A DNA stretch of 64,000 nucleotides from Vulcanimicrobiota bacterium (GCA_003168375.1 PMSI01000005.1:161151-225150); one strand, 5' to 3'; numbered from the stretch's first letter, positions 44,885 to 53,508 are shown. Notes: generated by a model from the letters alone, not told the origin. Program-made: numbers and translations.

Positions 44885-45550
44885 TCAGCGGGCGTCGTGG
44901 AAGATGATCCCGAGCGTGAGCCGCTCGCCGCGGCGGACCTCCGAGACGCCGTGCCGGAACGCGGTCCGGAAGAAACCGCGCGCGCCCCGCACCGGCCGCA
45001 CCGCGTTCGGGAACACCACGGCGTCGCCGCAGCGCAGCGGGACCACATGGACCAGGCTCTGCTTGCGCGGCCGCTGCTCGACCAGGACGAACTCGCCGCC
45101 CTCGAAGTCGCGCCCCGGCTCGTCGAGCAGCACGGTCGCCTGGAGCGGGAACGCGATGTCGCCGTACAGGTCGCGGTGCAGCGCGTTGTGGTCGCCGGCG
45201 CGATAGCGCAGCATCAACGGCGTCGGCCGCGTCTGCCCGTGCTCGCGGCACCGCTCGAGGAACTCCGCCAGCACCTGCGGATAGCGCACGCCGTCGCCGA
45301 GCGATTCGGCCCACGCGTTCGCGACCGGCACCAGTTCGGCGTAGAGCCGCTCGCGCAGCCGGGCCACGAGCGGCGGCAGCGGGTTGTCGAAGTACCGGTA
45401 GACGCCGTGGCCGTAGCCGTGGCGTTCCATCACGACCGTGCTGCGGAACGCGCCGTCGTCGTCGAAGCGCGCGCGCAGCTCGGCGCAGTCGTCCGGTGAC
45501 ACCAGCGATGGCAGCACCGCGTAGCCGTGCGCATCGAGCTCATCCTTCAC
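44885..45550 (-). CDS. 2-oxoglutarate/Fe(II)-dependent oxygenase
   Basis: About 221 aa from a GTG at 45550; the longer frame to 45703 overlaps the toxin gene of the next module. Iron ligands are likely the HxD of HRDLYGD and a His in FRHGVSEVRRGERLTLGII, with the Arg of the RGERLTLG segment for 2-oxoglutarate. DELDAHGYAVLPSLVSPDDC is the typical prolyl-hydroxylase-like opening. The substrate is unknown. It follows the toxin gene by about 90 nt on the same strand; no functional link is evident. Confidence 0.82.
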   Translation of the reverse strand: MKDELDAHGYAVLPSLVSPDDCAELRARFDDDGAFRSTVVMERHGYGHGVYRYFDNPLPPLVARLRERLYAELVPVANAWAESLGDGVRYPQVLAEFLERCREHGQTRPTPLMLRYRAGDHNALHRDLYGDIAFPLQATVLLDEPGRDFEGGEFVLVEQRPRKQSLVHVVPLRCGDAVVFPNAVRPVRGARGFFRTAFRHGVSEVRRGERLTLGIIFHDAR

Positions 45551-45638
45551 ATCACCGCATGACCCAGCGCGAGAAATCGCGTTTGCGCGCCGGTTGCTCT
45601 CACATCGCGGCGCACCGCTGGCCGCACACCAGTTTTCG

Positions 45639-45998
45639 TCAGATCCGGCGCTCCGCATCGTCGTATGCCCGGTCGTGTGGGCCCAGCCCGATGATGAGCA
45701 CAACGCGCGCCACCTCGTCGATCGTGTAGACGGCCCGCCAAGTGACGCTATCCGAATAGCGCAGCCGGGCCGCCCGAGCCGACTTCAGCCTTCCATGCTT
45801 CTTTGGATGTCGCTTGGGGTCGATCTCCAGTTCGTCGATCAGTTCACCGATAGACGGCCGGAATACGTCGGCCCCGACACCGCCGTGTTCAGCAACGATC
45901 TTCGCGACTTGGGGATGGAACTCAACGCGGTAGCGACCGCCGCCCTGCGCGGCTGAACCGCTCGATCTCGAGCCCGGTGGGCCGCCCCGCTGCTTCAT
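45639..45998 (-). CDS. RelE/ParE-like toxin
   Basis: About 119 aa from ATG 45998, with the conserved part beginning at RYRVEFHPQVAKIV. The core HPKKHGRLKSARAARLRYSDSVTWRAVYTID and VVLIIGLGPHDRAYDDAERR matches the RelE-like fold with basic Lys/Arg and a late His-Asp-Arg motif. It overlaps the 3' end of the XRE antitoxin gene by 77 nt. A later start near 45960 would reduce the overlap but offers no ATG, GTG or TTG. Confidence 0.78.
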   Translation of the reverse strand: MKQRGGPPGSRSSGSAAQGGGRYRVEFHPQVAKIVAEHGGVGADVFRPSIGELIDELEIDPKRHPKKHGRLKSARAARLRYSDSVTWRAVYTIDEVARVVLIIGLGPHDRAYDDAERRI

Positions 45999-46332
45999 CG
46001 ACGGCGCTGAGAAGGGCGCGCGCGTCGATATAGTCTTCGCGGGGAGTGGCGGCACGACGAGCGAGCTCGTCGTCATCCAATCGTTCTGCGCCTGCAGGAA
46101 CGACGAGGTCGGCAATGGTCGTGCCAAGCGCAATCGCGATTCGCTCGACGACTTCGATCCCGACGTCGGTGGCGGCGCGCTCGATCCGTGAGATGGTTTG
46201 GCGGGAGACTTTTGCTCGCTGAGCGAGCTCGTCTTGGGAGAGGCGGGCTTTTGCCCGCCCGACGATGACGTTGACACGGAGGGCCTCCAGCGCGGGTGCC
46301 CGCGCCGAATGAGTAATAGCGGCGGTTGCCAT
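45922..46332 (-). CDS. XRE-family antitoxin
   Basis: 136 aa. The helix-turn-helix LSQDELAQRAKVSRQTISRIERA is followed by VGIEVVERIAIALGTTIADLV. After that comes a linker and a C-terminal region ARALLSAVDEAAGRPTGLEIERF that may wrap the toxin. It precedes the RelE-like toxin in the usual antitoxin-first order, so this is a standard operonic pair that should autorepress its promoter (46340-46480). Confidence 0.85.
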   Translation of the reverse strand: MATAAITHSARAPALEALRVNVIVGRAKARLSQDELAQRAKVSRQTISRIERAATDVGIEVVERIAIALGTTIADLVVPAGAERLDDDELARRAATPREDYIDARALLSAVDEAAGRPTGLEIERFSRAGRRSLPR

Positions 46333-46467
46333 TCTTGCCTTGCTGCTTTAGCCCCGAGACTCGCGGTGCTCGGTACCGTCCGGCGGATCTAGGCTTCCGG
46401 CTGCCCCTGGATTCCGGCCCAGCGACCTTCATGAGCCCAATGTACCACATTCGGCGCAATATTGTAA
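46333..46467. other. Spacer upstream of the antitoxin gene
   Basis: A/T-rich spot at 46440-46490. Reading the minus strand, TTTACA, an 18-bp gap and TACATT form a weak candidate promoter for the antitoxin. No coding sequence is convincing here. Confidence 0.35.
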
Positions 46468-46713
46468 AGTATATGCGTCAATAAAGAGGCTGCGAGCTCG
46501 TTACTTAGAACAAAAGCAGTTGAAGCGCGCGGTGTATCAAGTCGCAGCGACGTCGACGAGTCGATTGAGCCTGCTCAGGGCTACTGGACGCCGCTGGCGG
46601 GATCGCCGACGACGCTGGCGACGCCGGCATGGGTATTCTACGTCAACAGCCATACGCAGGTGTTCGTCGATGCTTACTACGGAGGCGTCCTCGGGAGGAC
46701 GCAGGTTGAATGA
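46468..46713 (+). pseudogene. C-terminal remnant of an unknown gene
   Basis: The plus frame open from 46468 to the TGA at 46711-46713 reads like a real protein end (PAQGYWTPLAGSP, PAWVFYVNSHTQVFVDAYYGG). It has no ATG, GTG or TTG start before that part. It is therefore probably the tail of a gene cut off by the arrival of the toxin-antitoxin pair. Its stop overlaps the TTG start of the lipoprotein gene. The family is unknown. Confidence 0.35.
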
Positions 46714-47503
46714 CGCTCGGGTCTGCGCCCTGGCGGCGAGCGTTGTCGCGCTCGCCGTCGCCTCGCTTCCGGGCTGCGCGAAAGCGTGTGACTCGTACAC
46801 GTTTGCTCGCGACCTGATTCAAAACGCCGCCACGCCGGCGGAGTTTCTCTCGGCTCTAGACCGGTATTGCGGCCCGCCCCGGACCCCTGAGACGAGCGGC
46901 ACGCCGATCATCAGGAGCTCGGACGGGCGCAACCTTTGTGCGCTGACCGACCGCGAGAAGCAGCAAGCGCTGAGCCGGTCGAAGGAGCTAACATTTACCG
47001 TCGAAGGCGCGTGGCTACCGCCGTTTACGTCGCCCGCCTCGAAAGGCGGCACGGGCGCGCAGCTCATGCAACGCCGTTGGATCGGCTTGGTCGACGATCC
47101 GCGACACCCGACTTTCGTGAAGCTGTCGATCTACCCGGATGCACTGTATGCACTGTACCTGGTTAGGGCAGGCTCCGCACCGTCGAAATGCTCTCTCCTC
47201 GGGCGCTTCGCGACCTTGGCCTATGATGAGGGCCACGTACGCGTGCACCTGACGGTTCCACGTTTTCGCTCCTCGACGCAATGGCAATACCGGTCCGATT
47301 CCGTAGGATGGGGCGGCAGGCTCCTCGCCTTCCTGACGGTAGACCGGTACGGCGTCGATCGCACGGAAATCTATCGGGGTCCCCTAGTCAAGCACCAAGC
47401 AACCTGGGAGGGTCAGGACGCGAACATGTCGATCGCCGGCGGCGCTTCGTGGTACTTGATTCGTGACAGCGATCGGCTAGTCTTGATGAGCGGCCGGATC
47501 TAG
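46706..47503 (+). CDS. Putative lipoprotein of unknown function
   Basis: 265 aa from TTG 46706, preceded by GGGAGGA at good spacing; ATG 46670 is the alternative. The N-terminus has a hydrophobic segment ending in a lipobox-like LPGC (VCALAASVVALAVASLPGC). The rest is a globular domain with ELTFTVEGAWLPPF, RRWIGLVDDPRHPTF, LGRFATLAYDEGHVRVHLTV and an end SWYLIRDSDRLVLMSG. No family is recognised. Base use is less biased than in the flanks. Confidence 0.68.
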   Translation: MNDARVCALAASVVALAVASLPGCAKACDSYTFARDLIQNAATPAEFLSALDRYCGPPRTPETSGTPIIRSSDGRNLCALTDREKQQALSRSKELTFTVEGAWLPPFTSPASKGGTGAQLMQRRWIGLVDDPRHPTFVKLSIYPDALYALYLVRAGSAPSKCSLLGRFATLAYDEGHVRVHLTVPRFRSSTQWQYRSDSVGWGGRLLAFLTVDRYGVDRTEIYRGPLVKHQATWEGQDANMSIAGGASWYLIRDSDRLVLMSGRI

Positions 47504-47677
47504 CGCCTGCGCCTGCGCGGGCGCGCGACACCCGCAGCTTGGTGGTCGCCGGAGGGAACGCCGCCGGCATGGCTGTTTCAAGAATGCGCGATCGCGCTCG
47601 CGAAGCGAGTCGCGGCTCACAACCCCGATCATCCGAGATTCGAGCAAAATCTGAAGCACTTCTACGCGCGCAGCTAG
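47504..47677 (+). pseudogene. Remnant gene end after the lipoprotein stop
   Basis: In the same frame after the TAG at 47501-47503 there are 57 sense codons ending at TAG 47675-47677. The second half (LFQECAIALAKRVAAHNPDHP, then an ordinary charged helix) reads like a genuine C-terminus, perhaps TPR-like. No start codon or Shine-Dalgarno sequence is convincing, so this is taken as a fossil. Confidence 0.25.
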
Positions 47678-48312
47678 GCTGCGCGCAAATACCCCAGCAG
47701 ACTTCGCGTCAGTTCGGCTTCCATTTCTTCATCTGAAATCGGGAGCAACTCGTGCCACATGGAGACGTCTTCAAGAGCGCGCACTTCTAAGATCGTGCCG
47801 ACGGTCAGCAAGCCGAAAAGCACGGCTCGTTCGGGATTTGTATGCGTGATCCGATTGCGAAACATCAAGAGAACGTCGCCGGCTTTGAGGAAACTGTCCG
47901 CAACGTAGCCGAGCGCCTTTTTTCGAAATGCTTCATCGGTATCCGTCTCCACGAATCGAATCAACGCCCGCAGCAGCCCGGGATGCTCACGGTACTGGCG
48001 GCTGATTGCACCCACGAGTCCGCTCACGGCTTCATCCAGGGAACGCGTGCTGATCGAAGCCGGCTCGAACGGTCCACCCTCCAACTGAACGCTCTGCTCG
48101 AATGCATTCAGGAACGCCGCGCGCAGGAGGGCGGCCCGATCCCGAAACCGTCGGTACACGCTCGCCGAAGCGACGCCCGCCGCCGCAGCGACACGCGGAA
48201 TGGTCGTGCCCTTGAGGCCGTCTCTTTCCAAAGCTGCAATGGTTGCGTCAAGCAGCCGAGCGAGCGTTTTGCGGCTGCGGTCCTGTTGCGGGACCAGAAA
48301 ATCGCGTTTCAC
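47674..48312 (-). CDS. TetR/AcrR-family transcriptional regulator
   Basis: 212 aa. The N-terminal HTH is clear: RLLDATIAALERDGLKGTTIPRVAAAAGVASASVYRRFRDRAALLRAAF, then the ligand-binding helical domain. The GTG at 48312 lies 6 nt after a TATACT box, so the mRNA is probably leaderless. It is divergent from the S9 peptidase gene over a 56-nt spacer that contains the palindrome AATGTGA-N8-TCACATT, its likely operator. It should repress both genes. The effector is unknown. Confidence 0.93.
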   Translation of the reverse strand: MKRDFLVPQQDRSRKTLARLLDATIAALERDGLKGTTIPRVAAAAGVASASVYRRFRDRAALLRAAFLNAFEQSVQLEGGPFEPASISTRSLDEAVSGLVGAISRQYREHPGLLRALIRFVETDTDEAFRKKALGYVADSFLKAGDVLLMFRNRITHTNPERAVLFGLLTVGTILEVRALEDVSMWHELLPISDEEMEAELTRSLLGYLRAA

Positions 48313-48318
48313 GACTGT

Positions 48319-48347
48319 AGTATACCGGAAGCTTGACTTAATGCGAA
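48319..48347 (-). promoter_or_regulatory. Promoter of the TetR gene
   Basis: On the minus strand: TTCGCA, a 17-bp spacer and TATACT, ending 6 nt before the GTG start. The -35 box overlaps the left arm of the palindrome at 48346-48367. Confidence 0.5.
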
Positions 48348-48361
48348 TGTGATATTACATT
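48333..48361 (+). promoter_or_regulatory. Promoter of the S9 peptidase gene
   Basis: TTGACT (48333-48338), a 17-bp spacer and TACATT (48356-48361), ending 7 nt before ATG 48369. The transcript would be leaderless. Confidence 0.55.
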
Positions 48362-48367
48362 CACATT
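48346..48367. promoter_or_regulatory. Palindromic operator AATGTGA-N8-TCACATT, TetR-type
   Basis: 7-bp perfect arms over a total of 22 bp, the usual size for a TetR dimer site. It covers the -10 of the peptidase promoter and touches the -35 of the regulator promoter, so binding would shut both. Confidence 0.6.
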
Positions 48368-48368
48368 T

Positions 48369-50237
48369 ATGTCGGATACCGCCCTCATCCCGCGCGCGGT
48401 CCTCTTCGGCGACCCGGAAAAAGCGCGGCCGCGAATTTCCCCCGACGGAACGATGCTTGCGTACCTGGCGCCGAGCGACGGCTCCCTGAGCATTTGGGTT
48501 CGCTCCCTCGGCCGAACCAACGATCGGGTCGTCGCGCGCGATCCAGCGCGTCCGATTACCACGATGCGGTGGCAAGGCGACAGCCGGCACGTCCTGTACC
48601 TGCAAGACTCCGCCGGCAACGAGAACTACCACCTGTTCCAGGTCGATCTCGACGGCGGCGCTCCCCGGGACCTTACCCCCAGCGAGCACACGAAGGCGGG
48701 AAGCACGATCTTCGCAGTCGACCATCGCCATCCGGGTGAACTCCTCATCGGCACGAACGAACGCGACAAGAGCGTTTTCGACGTGCGGCGCGTGGATCTC
48801 GAGAGCGGACGCGAGATTCTCGACACGCAGAATCCCGGCGATGTCATGGCTTGGTGCAGTGACAACGAACTCGTCGTTCGAGCCGCCGTCGCGCAGCATG
48901 CCGACGGTTCTTCCGTCATTAACGTGCGTGATGGCACCGACTCGGCGTGGCAGGTTCTCGATGAATTCAGCGCCGCCGACGGACTGCCGCGCGTGGTGGC
49001 GTTCTCGCCGGACGGCGCGAAGCTCTACGTCATTACGGCGAAAGGCGCAAATGCAGCTCGCCTGCTCAGCTACGACCTTTCTACGAAGGCAGCGACGGCG
49101 CTCGTATCAGATCCGGCGTACGATGTCACATCGGTGTATATCGATCCGGCAACGAATGCGGTCGTCGCGGCGTCGATCCTGCGCGAACGTTTGACGTGGA
49201 CAGCGCTACGGCCCGACGTTGAGGCCGATTTTGCCGCACTGGCGACCTTGCATCCCGGCGACTTTGATATCATGGATGCGAGCGCGGACGGCAAGATGGT
49301 CATCGTTCGCTACATCATCGATGCCAGCCCCGAAGCATTCTTCTTATACGATCGCGCGCAGCGCGAAGCCACGCTGCTTTTTTACGACCAACCCGCGTTG
49401 CTCCGCTACACCCTCGCGCCGATGTCGCCGATTGTTTTCGCGGCACGCGACGGTCTTGCGATTCACGGCTATCTCACGATGCCGGTCGGCGTCAGGGAAG
49501 GCCCGCTACCCACGGTTCTCTACGTGCACGGGGGTCCATGGTATCGCGACCGTTGGTGCTGCGAACCAGTCGTTCAGTGGTTGGCAAATCGGGGTTATGC
49601 CGTCTTGCAGGTCAACTTCCGAGGATCGACCGGCTACGGCAAAGCCTTTCGCAATGCCGGCAATCGGGAATGGGCGGGGGCGATGCGCACGGACCTCTTG
49701 GACGCACGTGATTGGGCCATCGCGCAAGGCCACTCCGACCCGCACCGCTTTGCGATCTTGGGGGGCAGCTACGGCGGCTATGCAGTCCTTGCCGCGCTCA
49801 CCTTTACGCCCGACGCGTTTACATGCGGCGTCGACATCGTCGGCGTTTCCGATCTCCGCACCTTCATCGATTCGATACCGCCCTATTGGAAGCCGATGCT
49901 TTCCATGCTCAAAGAGCGTGTCGGGGACGATCCGGCGTTCTTAGCGGCACAGTCGCCGCTCTCGCGAGCCGCCGACATCCGCGTACCGCTGCTGATCGGT
50001 CAGGGTGCAAATGACCCGCGGGTTCGACAAGCTGAAAGCGACCAAATCGTTGACGTCATGCGCAAGAACGGTATTCCCGTCACGTACGTCTTGTTCGAAG
50101 ACGAAGGGCACGGCTTTGCGAACCCAGCCAACAGCATTCGCTTCTTCGCGGCGGCGGAGACGTTTCTCGGCGATGCCTTGGGCGGTCGCGTCGAGCCGCC
50201 GAATGCGGATGAAGATATCAGACCGTACCTACGATAA
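48369..50237 (+). CDS. S9 family peptidase (prolyl oligopeptidase/acylaminoacyl peptidase type)
   Basis: 622 aa. The N-terminal seven-bladed propeller (about 1-360, for example RPRISPDGTMLAYLAPSDGS) is followed by an alpha/beta-hydrolase domain. The catalytic triad is S467 (GGSYGGYAV), D549 (GQGANDPRV) and H581 (DEGHGFANP). The oxyanion-type motif YVHGGPW precedes it. No signal peptide, so it probably cleaves short peptides in the cytoplasm. It is regulated by the divergent TetR protein through the palindrome at 48346-48367; the 7-nt gap from -10 to ATG suggests leaderless mRNA. Confidence 0.94.
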   Translation: MSDTALIPRAVLFGDPEKARPRISPDGTMLAYLAPSDGSLSIWVRSLGRTNDRVVARDPARPITTMRWQGDSRHVLYLQDSAGNENYHLFQVDLDGGAPRDLTPSEHTKAGSTIFAVDHRHPGELLIGTNERDKSVFDVRRVDLESGREILDTQNPGDVMAWCSDNELVVRAAVAQHADGSSVINVRDGTDSAWQVLDEFSAADGLPRVVAFSPDGAKLYVITAKGANAARLLSYDLSTKAATALVSDPAYDVTSVYIDPATNAVVAASILRERLTWTALRPDVEADFAALATLHPGDFDIMDASADGKMVIVRYIIDASPEAFFLYDRAQREATLLFYDQPALLRYTLAPMSPIVFAARDGLAIHGYLTMPVGVREGPLPTVLYVHGGPWYRDRWCCEPVVQWLANRGYAVLQVNFRGSTGYGKAFRNAGNREWAGAMRTDLLDARDWAIAQGHSDPHRFAILGGSYGGYAVLAALTFTPDAFTCGVDIVGVSDLRTFIDSIPPYWKPMLSMLKERVGDDPAFLAAQSPLSRAADIRVPLLIGQGANDPRVRQAESDQIVDVMRKNGIPVTYVLFEDEGHGFANPANSIRFFAAAETFLGDALGGRVEPPNADEDIRPYLR

Positions 50238-50343
50238 GTCCCGTGGTGGCGACGTGCCGCCGTGGCATCGTGCGCCGTGGCGCTGTGCCAACCTGGTGGC
50301 AGCCGCGCATGCGACGATCGGGCCGTGTATCAGCCGCCCGAGA

Positions 50344-50697
50344 TCATTCTTGACCTTTTCGCCGTGTACCGCCGCGCCGCCGGGCTTCCAATGCTTTCAC
50401 GCGACGATCTATTGCGTTTATTTGCAGAGACAGACGCTCCATCGCCGCCAGGGCCCGATCCGGCGAAGGTGATTCCGTTTCCGGCGCAGCGTCGCGCCCG
50501 GTCGCGAGAAACCAAGGCGTGACGCCGAGAAAATGCGCGAGCTTCAGGCCGACGAGGAAGCTCGCGCTCTTCGTCTGTCCCGACTCCATTTGCCGGATCG
50601 CACCTTCGGTCACGCCGACGGCATGCGCGAGCGCGCTCGGCGTGAGATGTCGCTTTGTACGCAACGACCGGAGCCGGTCGCCGAAGGTCTCGGACAC
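50344..50697 (-). CDS. XRE-family helix-turn-helix regulator
   Basis: 117 aa from a GTG at 50697, 6 nt after a TATACT -10 box, so probably leaderless. FGDRLRSLRTKRHLTPSALAHAVGVTEGAIRQMESGQTKSASFLVGLKLAHFLGVTP is a complete Cro/CI-type HTH. The tail after residue 60 is charged and helical, with a coiled-coil-like end (LAAMERLSLQINAIDRRVKALEA). The target is unknown. It is convergent with the peptidase gene. Upstream frame extension to 50817 has no support. Confidence 0.85.
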   Translation of the reverse strand: MSETFGDRLRSLRTKRHLTPSALAHAVGVTEGAIRQMESGQTKSASFLVGLKLAHFLGVTPWFLATGRDAAPETESPSPDRALAAMERLSLQINAIDRRVKALEARRRGGTRRKGQE

Positions 50698-50974
50698 GCC
50701 GGAAGTATACGGGCGGGCCTTCGGAGTATGGTATTGCGCGTCTCGCATAAGTGTGCTACCGGAGTGCAGATGCGTGTATCCGCGTCCCCGAAGTGCGCCC
50801 ATCCAACGTCTCTCCACACCGAGGCCGGATGTTCGCGTCGGGAACCCGGAACCCGCGTCACTCGTCCGCGCGCATGCACGTCATGACGCGGCGGGTGCGC
50901 CGCCGATCGCTCCTGCGAGTCCGCTCGAGCGGTCCTCGCCTACACCCCGGGGGCGGTCGACGGCGCCCGACCGA

Positions 50975-51832
50975 TCACACGTCGCGCGTACGAAATGCGG
51001 CGACGCCCGTCACGAGGACGGCGACGACCCAGCCGCACGCCCACGCGAGCAACGCGGTCGGCGGCGGCGACGTCACCGTGAACGGGTTCACGTTTCCGTT
51101 CGCGTTCGCGTTCGCGGCGATCGCGCTGAAGACCGCGGGCTGCAGCGCATACAACGCGCCGCGCCACAGCGCGTCCGACGGAAAGACGAGTGCGACGAGC
51201 GTCCCCGCGTCGGCGAGCCGCTGGTTTCCCAGCGCGAGCCCGATCGATTCGACGATCCCGCCGATCCACGCCAGGCCGAACAGCAGCGCCGACACGATCC
51301 CCGCCGCGAGCGCGGGAACCCGCGTCGCGAGCGCGATCGCCGTGGTCGTCACCACCGCCGCGACGCCCGCCAGGTACGCGAGCGCGGTGAGCGGGTGCGG
51401 CGGCACGTATCCGGTCGTCAGCCGCACCACCAGCAGTTCGAGTCCGCCGGCCGCGGCAACGTAGACGGTCAGCGCCACCAGCGTTCCGAGCCACCGCCCG
51501 AGCGCGACCTCGGCGCGGCGCACCGGACGCGCCAGCACGGCGAGGATCTCGCCGTTGGCGATACTCTCCCCCATCGCCGGCGCACCGACCAGCGCGGCGC
51601 CGAGCGCGACCACGAACGAGAACAGAAAGGCCAGCACGATGACGATCCCGGCCGCCGTCGCGCGAACCGCGGGCTCCGAGATCGGTGCGCCGTCGACGAC
51701 CGCGGTCGCCAACCGGTACATCCCCCATGCGGTGAACGCCACGATCACGACCGTCAGCAACGCGACCGCGGCGACGAGCCGGCGGCGCATCAGCTCGCGC
51801 AGCGTCAGGCCCGCAAAGAGCAGCACGTTCAC
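50975..51832 (-). CDS. ABC transporter permease (ABC-2 type)
   Basis: 285 aa from a GTG at 51832 that overlaps the (frame-corrected) ATPase stop as GTGA. Six hydrophobic segments are seen, including LVAAVALLTVVIVAFTAWG, VIVLAFLFSFVVALGAALVG and VYVAAAGGLELLVV, with the MGESIANGEILAVLARPVRRAEV loop typical of ABC-2 gene products. The permease is coupled to the ATPase at 51829-52666 and an upstream secreted protein. Substrate unknown. Two copies of an Ala-Asn run (ANANANG) are in the last loop. Confidence 0.88.
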   Translation of the reverse strand: MNVLLFAGLTLRELMRRRLVAAVALLTVVIVAFTAWGMYRLATAVVDGAPISEPAVRATAAGIVIVLAFLFSFVVALGAALVGAPAMGESIANGEILAVLARPVRRAEVALGRWLGTLVALTVYVAAAGGLELLVVRLTTGYVPPHPLTALAYLAGVAAVVTTTAIALATRVPALAAGIVSALLFGLAWIGGIVESIGLALGNQRLADAGTLVALVFPSDALWRGALYALQPAVFSAIAANANANGNVNPFTVTSPPPTALLAWACGWVVAVLVTGVAAFRTRDV

Positions 51833-52666
51833 GCGCGGCGCACCAAGGCGAGAAAACGATCTTCGAGCGTGACGTGCTTCGGCTCGACCGCGTGGATGCG
51901 TGCGCCCTCCGCGACGAGCCGCGCGACCAGCGCGGGGATCTCGCCGGGCGCGACGTCGAACTCGCGCCAACCGTCGTCGAGCTGCACGCGCACGCCGCGG
52001 CTCTCGCCGATCAGCGCGTCGACCGCCCTCGGCGACGACGCGGCCGCGGTCGACGACGCACACCCGGTCGCAGACGCGTTCCACCTCGCCGAGCAGATGC
52101 GAGTTGAGGAAGACGGTCGTGCCGCGCGCGCGCAGACGTTCGATTAGCGCGCGCACGTCGCTGCGTCCGACCGGATCGAGCGCCGACGTCGGCTCGTCGA
52201 GGAACAGAATCTCCGGCGAGCCGAGCAGCGCGACGGCGAGGCCGAGCCGCTGCTGCATCCCTTTCGAGAAGGTTCCGACGCGATCGCCGGCGCGCTCGCG
52301 CAAACCGACCTCGTCCAGCACCGTGTCGATCTCGTACGCCGCGCCGGCCAGCCGGAGGAGGCGACCGTGGAACGCGAGGACCTCGCGCGCCGCGAGCCAG
52401 TCCGGGTAGCGGAACAGCTCGGGAAGATAGCCGATGCGCGCGCGCGTCGCGCGATCGCCGACCGGTTTTCCGAGCACCTCTGCGCCGCCGCCCGTCGGGC
52501 GCACCAGGCCGACCAGGATCTTCACCGCGGTCGACTTCCCGGCGCCGTTCGGCCCGAGAAACCCCAAGCACTCGCCGCGCGCGACGCGCAGCGTCAAGTC
52601 CTGTACCGCGTCGATGCGACCGTAGCGCTTCGCCAGCGCGCGCGCGACGATCGCGTCGTCCGGCAC
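51829..52666 (-). pseudogene. ABC transporter ATPase with a +1 frameshift near its 3' end
   Basis: About 278 aa once corrected. The N-terminal 213 codons are a full nucleotide-binding domain: Walker A GPNGAGKST, signature [12 protein letters not shown], Walker [14 protein letters not shown] and the H-loop LNSHLL. Near 52023-52030 an extra base in a GC run (CCGCCCTCGG on the plus strand) shifts the frame. After the shift the protein continues naturally ([32 protein letters not shown], ending FLALVRRA and TGA at 51829). Uncorrected, the frame runs in an Arg-rich linker into the permease. A sequencing error is as likely as a real mutation. Confidence 0.8.
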
Positions 52667-53508
52667 TACTTCAGATTTTCGGCGAGGCCGAGCACCTGGC
52701 TTTGCGCAAACGTGCCGCCGACCGCGTACAGCTTGCCGTCTTTCGTCCAAACGATCGTGGAGCCGATCCCGGTCTCGTCGCCGATCGCGAGGCCTTGCAC
52801 GCCGTCGACGGTGACCTTCGTCGCGGTCTGCTTGTCGAACCGAATCGGGATCGGCAGCGTCTGGGTAGGATCGCCGATCGCCTTGATCTGCGCGACGAGA
52901 CTCCGCGGGATCCCGGGCTGCGCGGAAAACCAGTCGGCCAGCGTGCGCAGCGACGCGCCGCTCGTCGTCACGGTGGGGAGCGGCGCCTGCATGACGGCGA
53001 GGAACGTTCCGCGCCGTACGCCGTGCTCGCGTTTGCGGCTCGGCGGCGTGCCGTAGGTGACGATCGCGACCGGCTCGAGCGTCGCGGTGTAGGTCGCACC
53101 GTTCAAACCGGCCGGCAGCGGCGTCAGCGCCACCTTGTGCAGCCGCGCCCACGCGGCAGCCTTCGTCTTATCGAACGTGAACGAGGTCTTCGCGCGCTGC
53201 GTGACTTGGTAGTGCACGTCGTGCGCGAGCGCCGCGGGGACGTTGCCGGGCAGGCGCAGTTCGAAACCGGCGTTCTGCGACGCCTCGCTCGCGGAGCCGA
53301 CCTCGTCGAGCCCGGGGCTGCGGGTCCCGCGCACCGAGCCGAACGCCTCGAGCGGCGGCAGCGCGTGCAGCGCGCGCGCGTCGGAGGGCGTGACCGAGAT
53401 CGCGCGGACCTGCGTCGGCTGAAACACCGAAAGCGGATCGGCATGCACGGCGACCGGGAGAGCGAGGAGTGCCGCGATGCCCAGCGGGGCGAACGGACGG
53501 ATGTTCAT
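52666..53508 (-). CDS. Secreted protein of unknown function upstream of an ABC exporter
   Basis: 280 aa with a signal peptide (MNIRPFAPLGIAALLALPVAVHA). The mature protein is beta-rich: FELRLPGNVPAALAHDVHYQVTQ, GATYTATLEPVAIVTYG, FLAVMQAPLPTV, and IVWTKDGKLYAVGGTFAQSQVLGLAENLK at the end. The pattern resembles MucB/RseB- or DUF4367-type anti-sigma or sensor domains, but this is not certain. Its stop overlaps the GTG of the ABC ATPase gene (TAGTG), so the three genes form one operon and the protein may sense or assist the exporter. Confidence 0.75.
   Translation of the reverse strand: MNIRPFAPLGIAALLALPVAVHADPLSVFQPTQVRAISVTPSDARALHALPPLEAFGSVRGTRSPGLDEVGSASEASQNAGFELRLPGNVPAALAHDVHYQVTQRAKTSFTFDKTKAAAWARLHKVALTPLPAGLNGATYTATLEPVAIVTYGTPPSRKREHGVRRGTFLAVMQAPLPTVTTSGASLRTLADWFSAQPGIPRSLVAQIKAIGDPTQTLPIPIRFDKQTATKVTVDGVQGLAIGDETGIGSTIVWTKDGKLYAVGGTFAQSQVLGLAENLK

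Noticed and set aside
46430..46446. A TACATT box 6 nt before an ATG on the minus strand upstream of the antitoxin
   Set aside because: The frame opened by that ATG has no protein character and runs out of frame through the antitoxin gene; the true antitoxin ATG is at 46332.
50262..50522. 86-residue plus-strand frame opposite the XRE gene
   Set aside because: The minus strand carries a clear helix-turn-helix protein with a TATACT box in the right place; the plus frame has no motif and a poor start.
50975..53152. Single 725-residue ATPase-permease fusion reading frame
   Set aside because: The middle (after GRVVAEG) is Arg-rich and unlike any protein, while another frame gives a normal ATPase end with a GTGA overlap to the permease. 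The region before 52666 belongs to the secreted protein gene in another frame.
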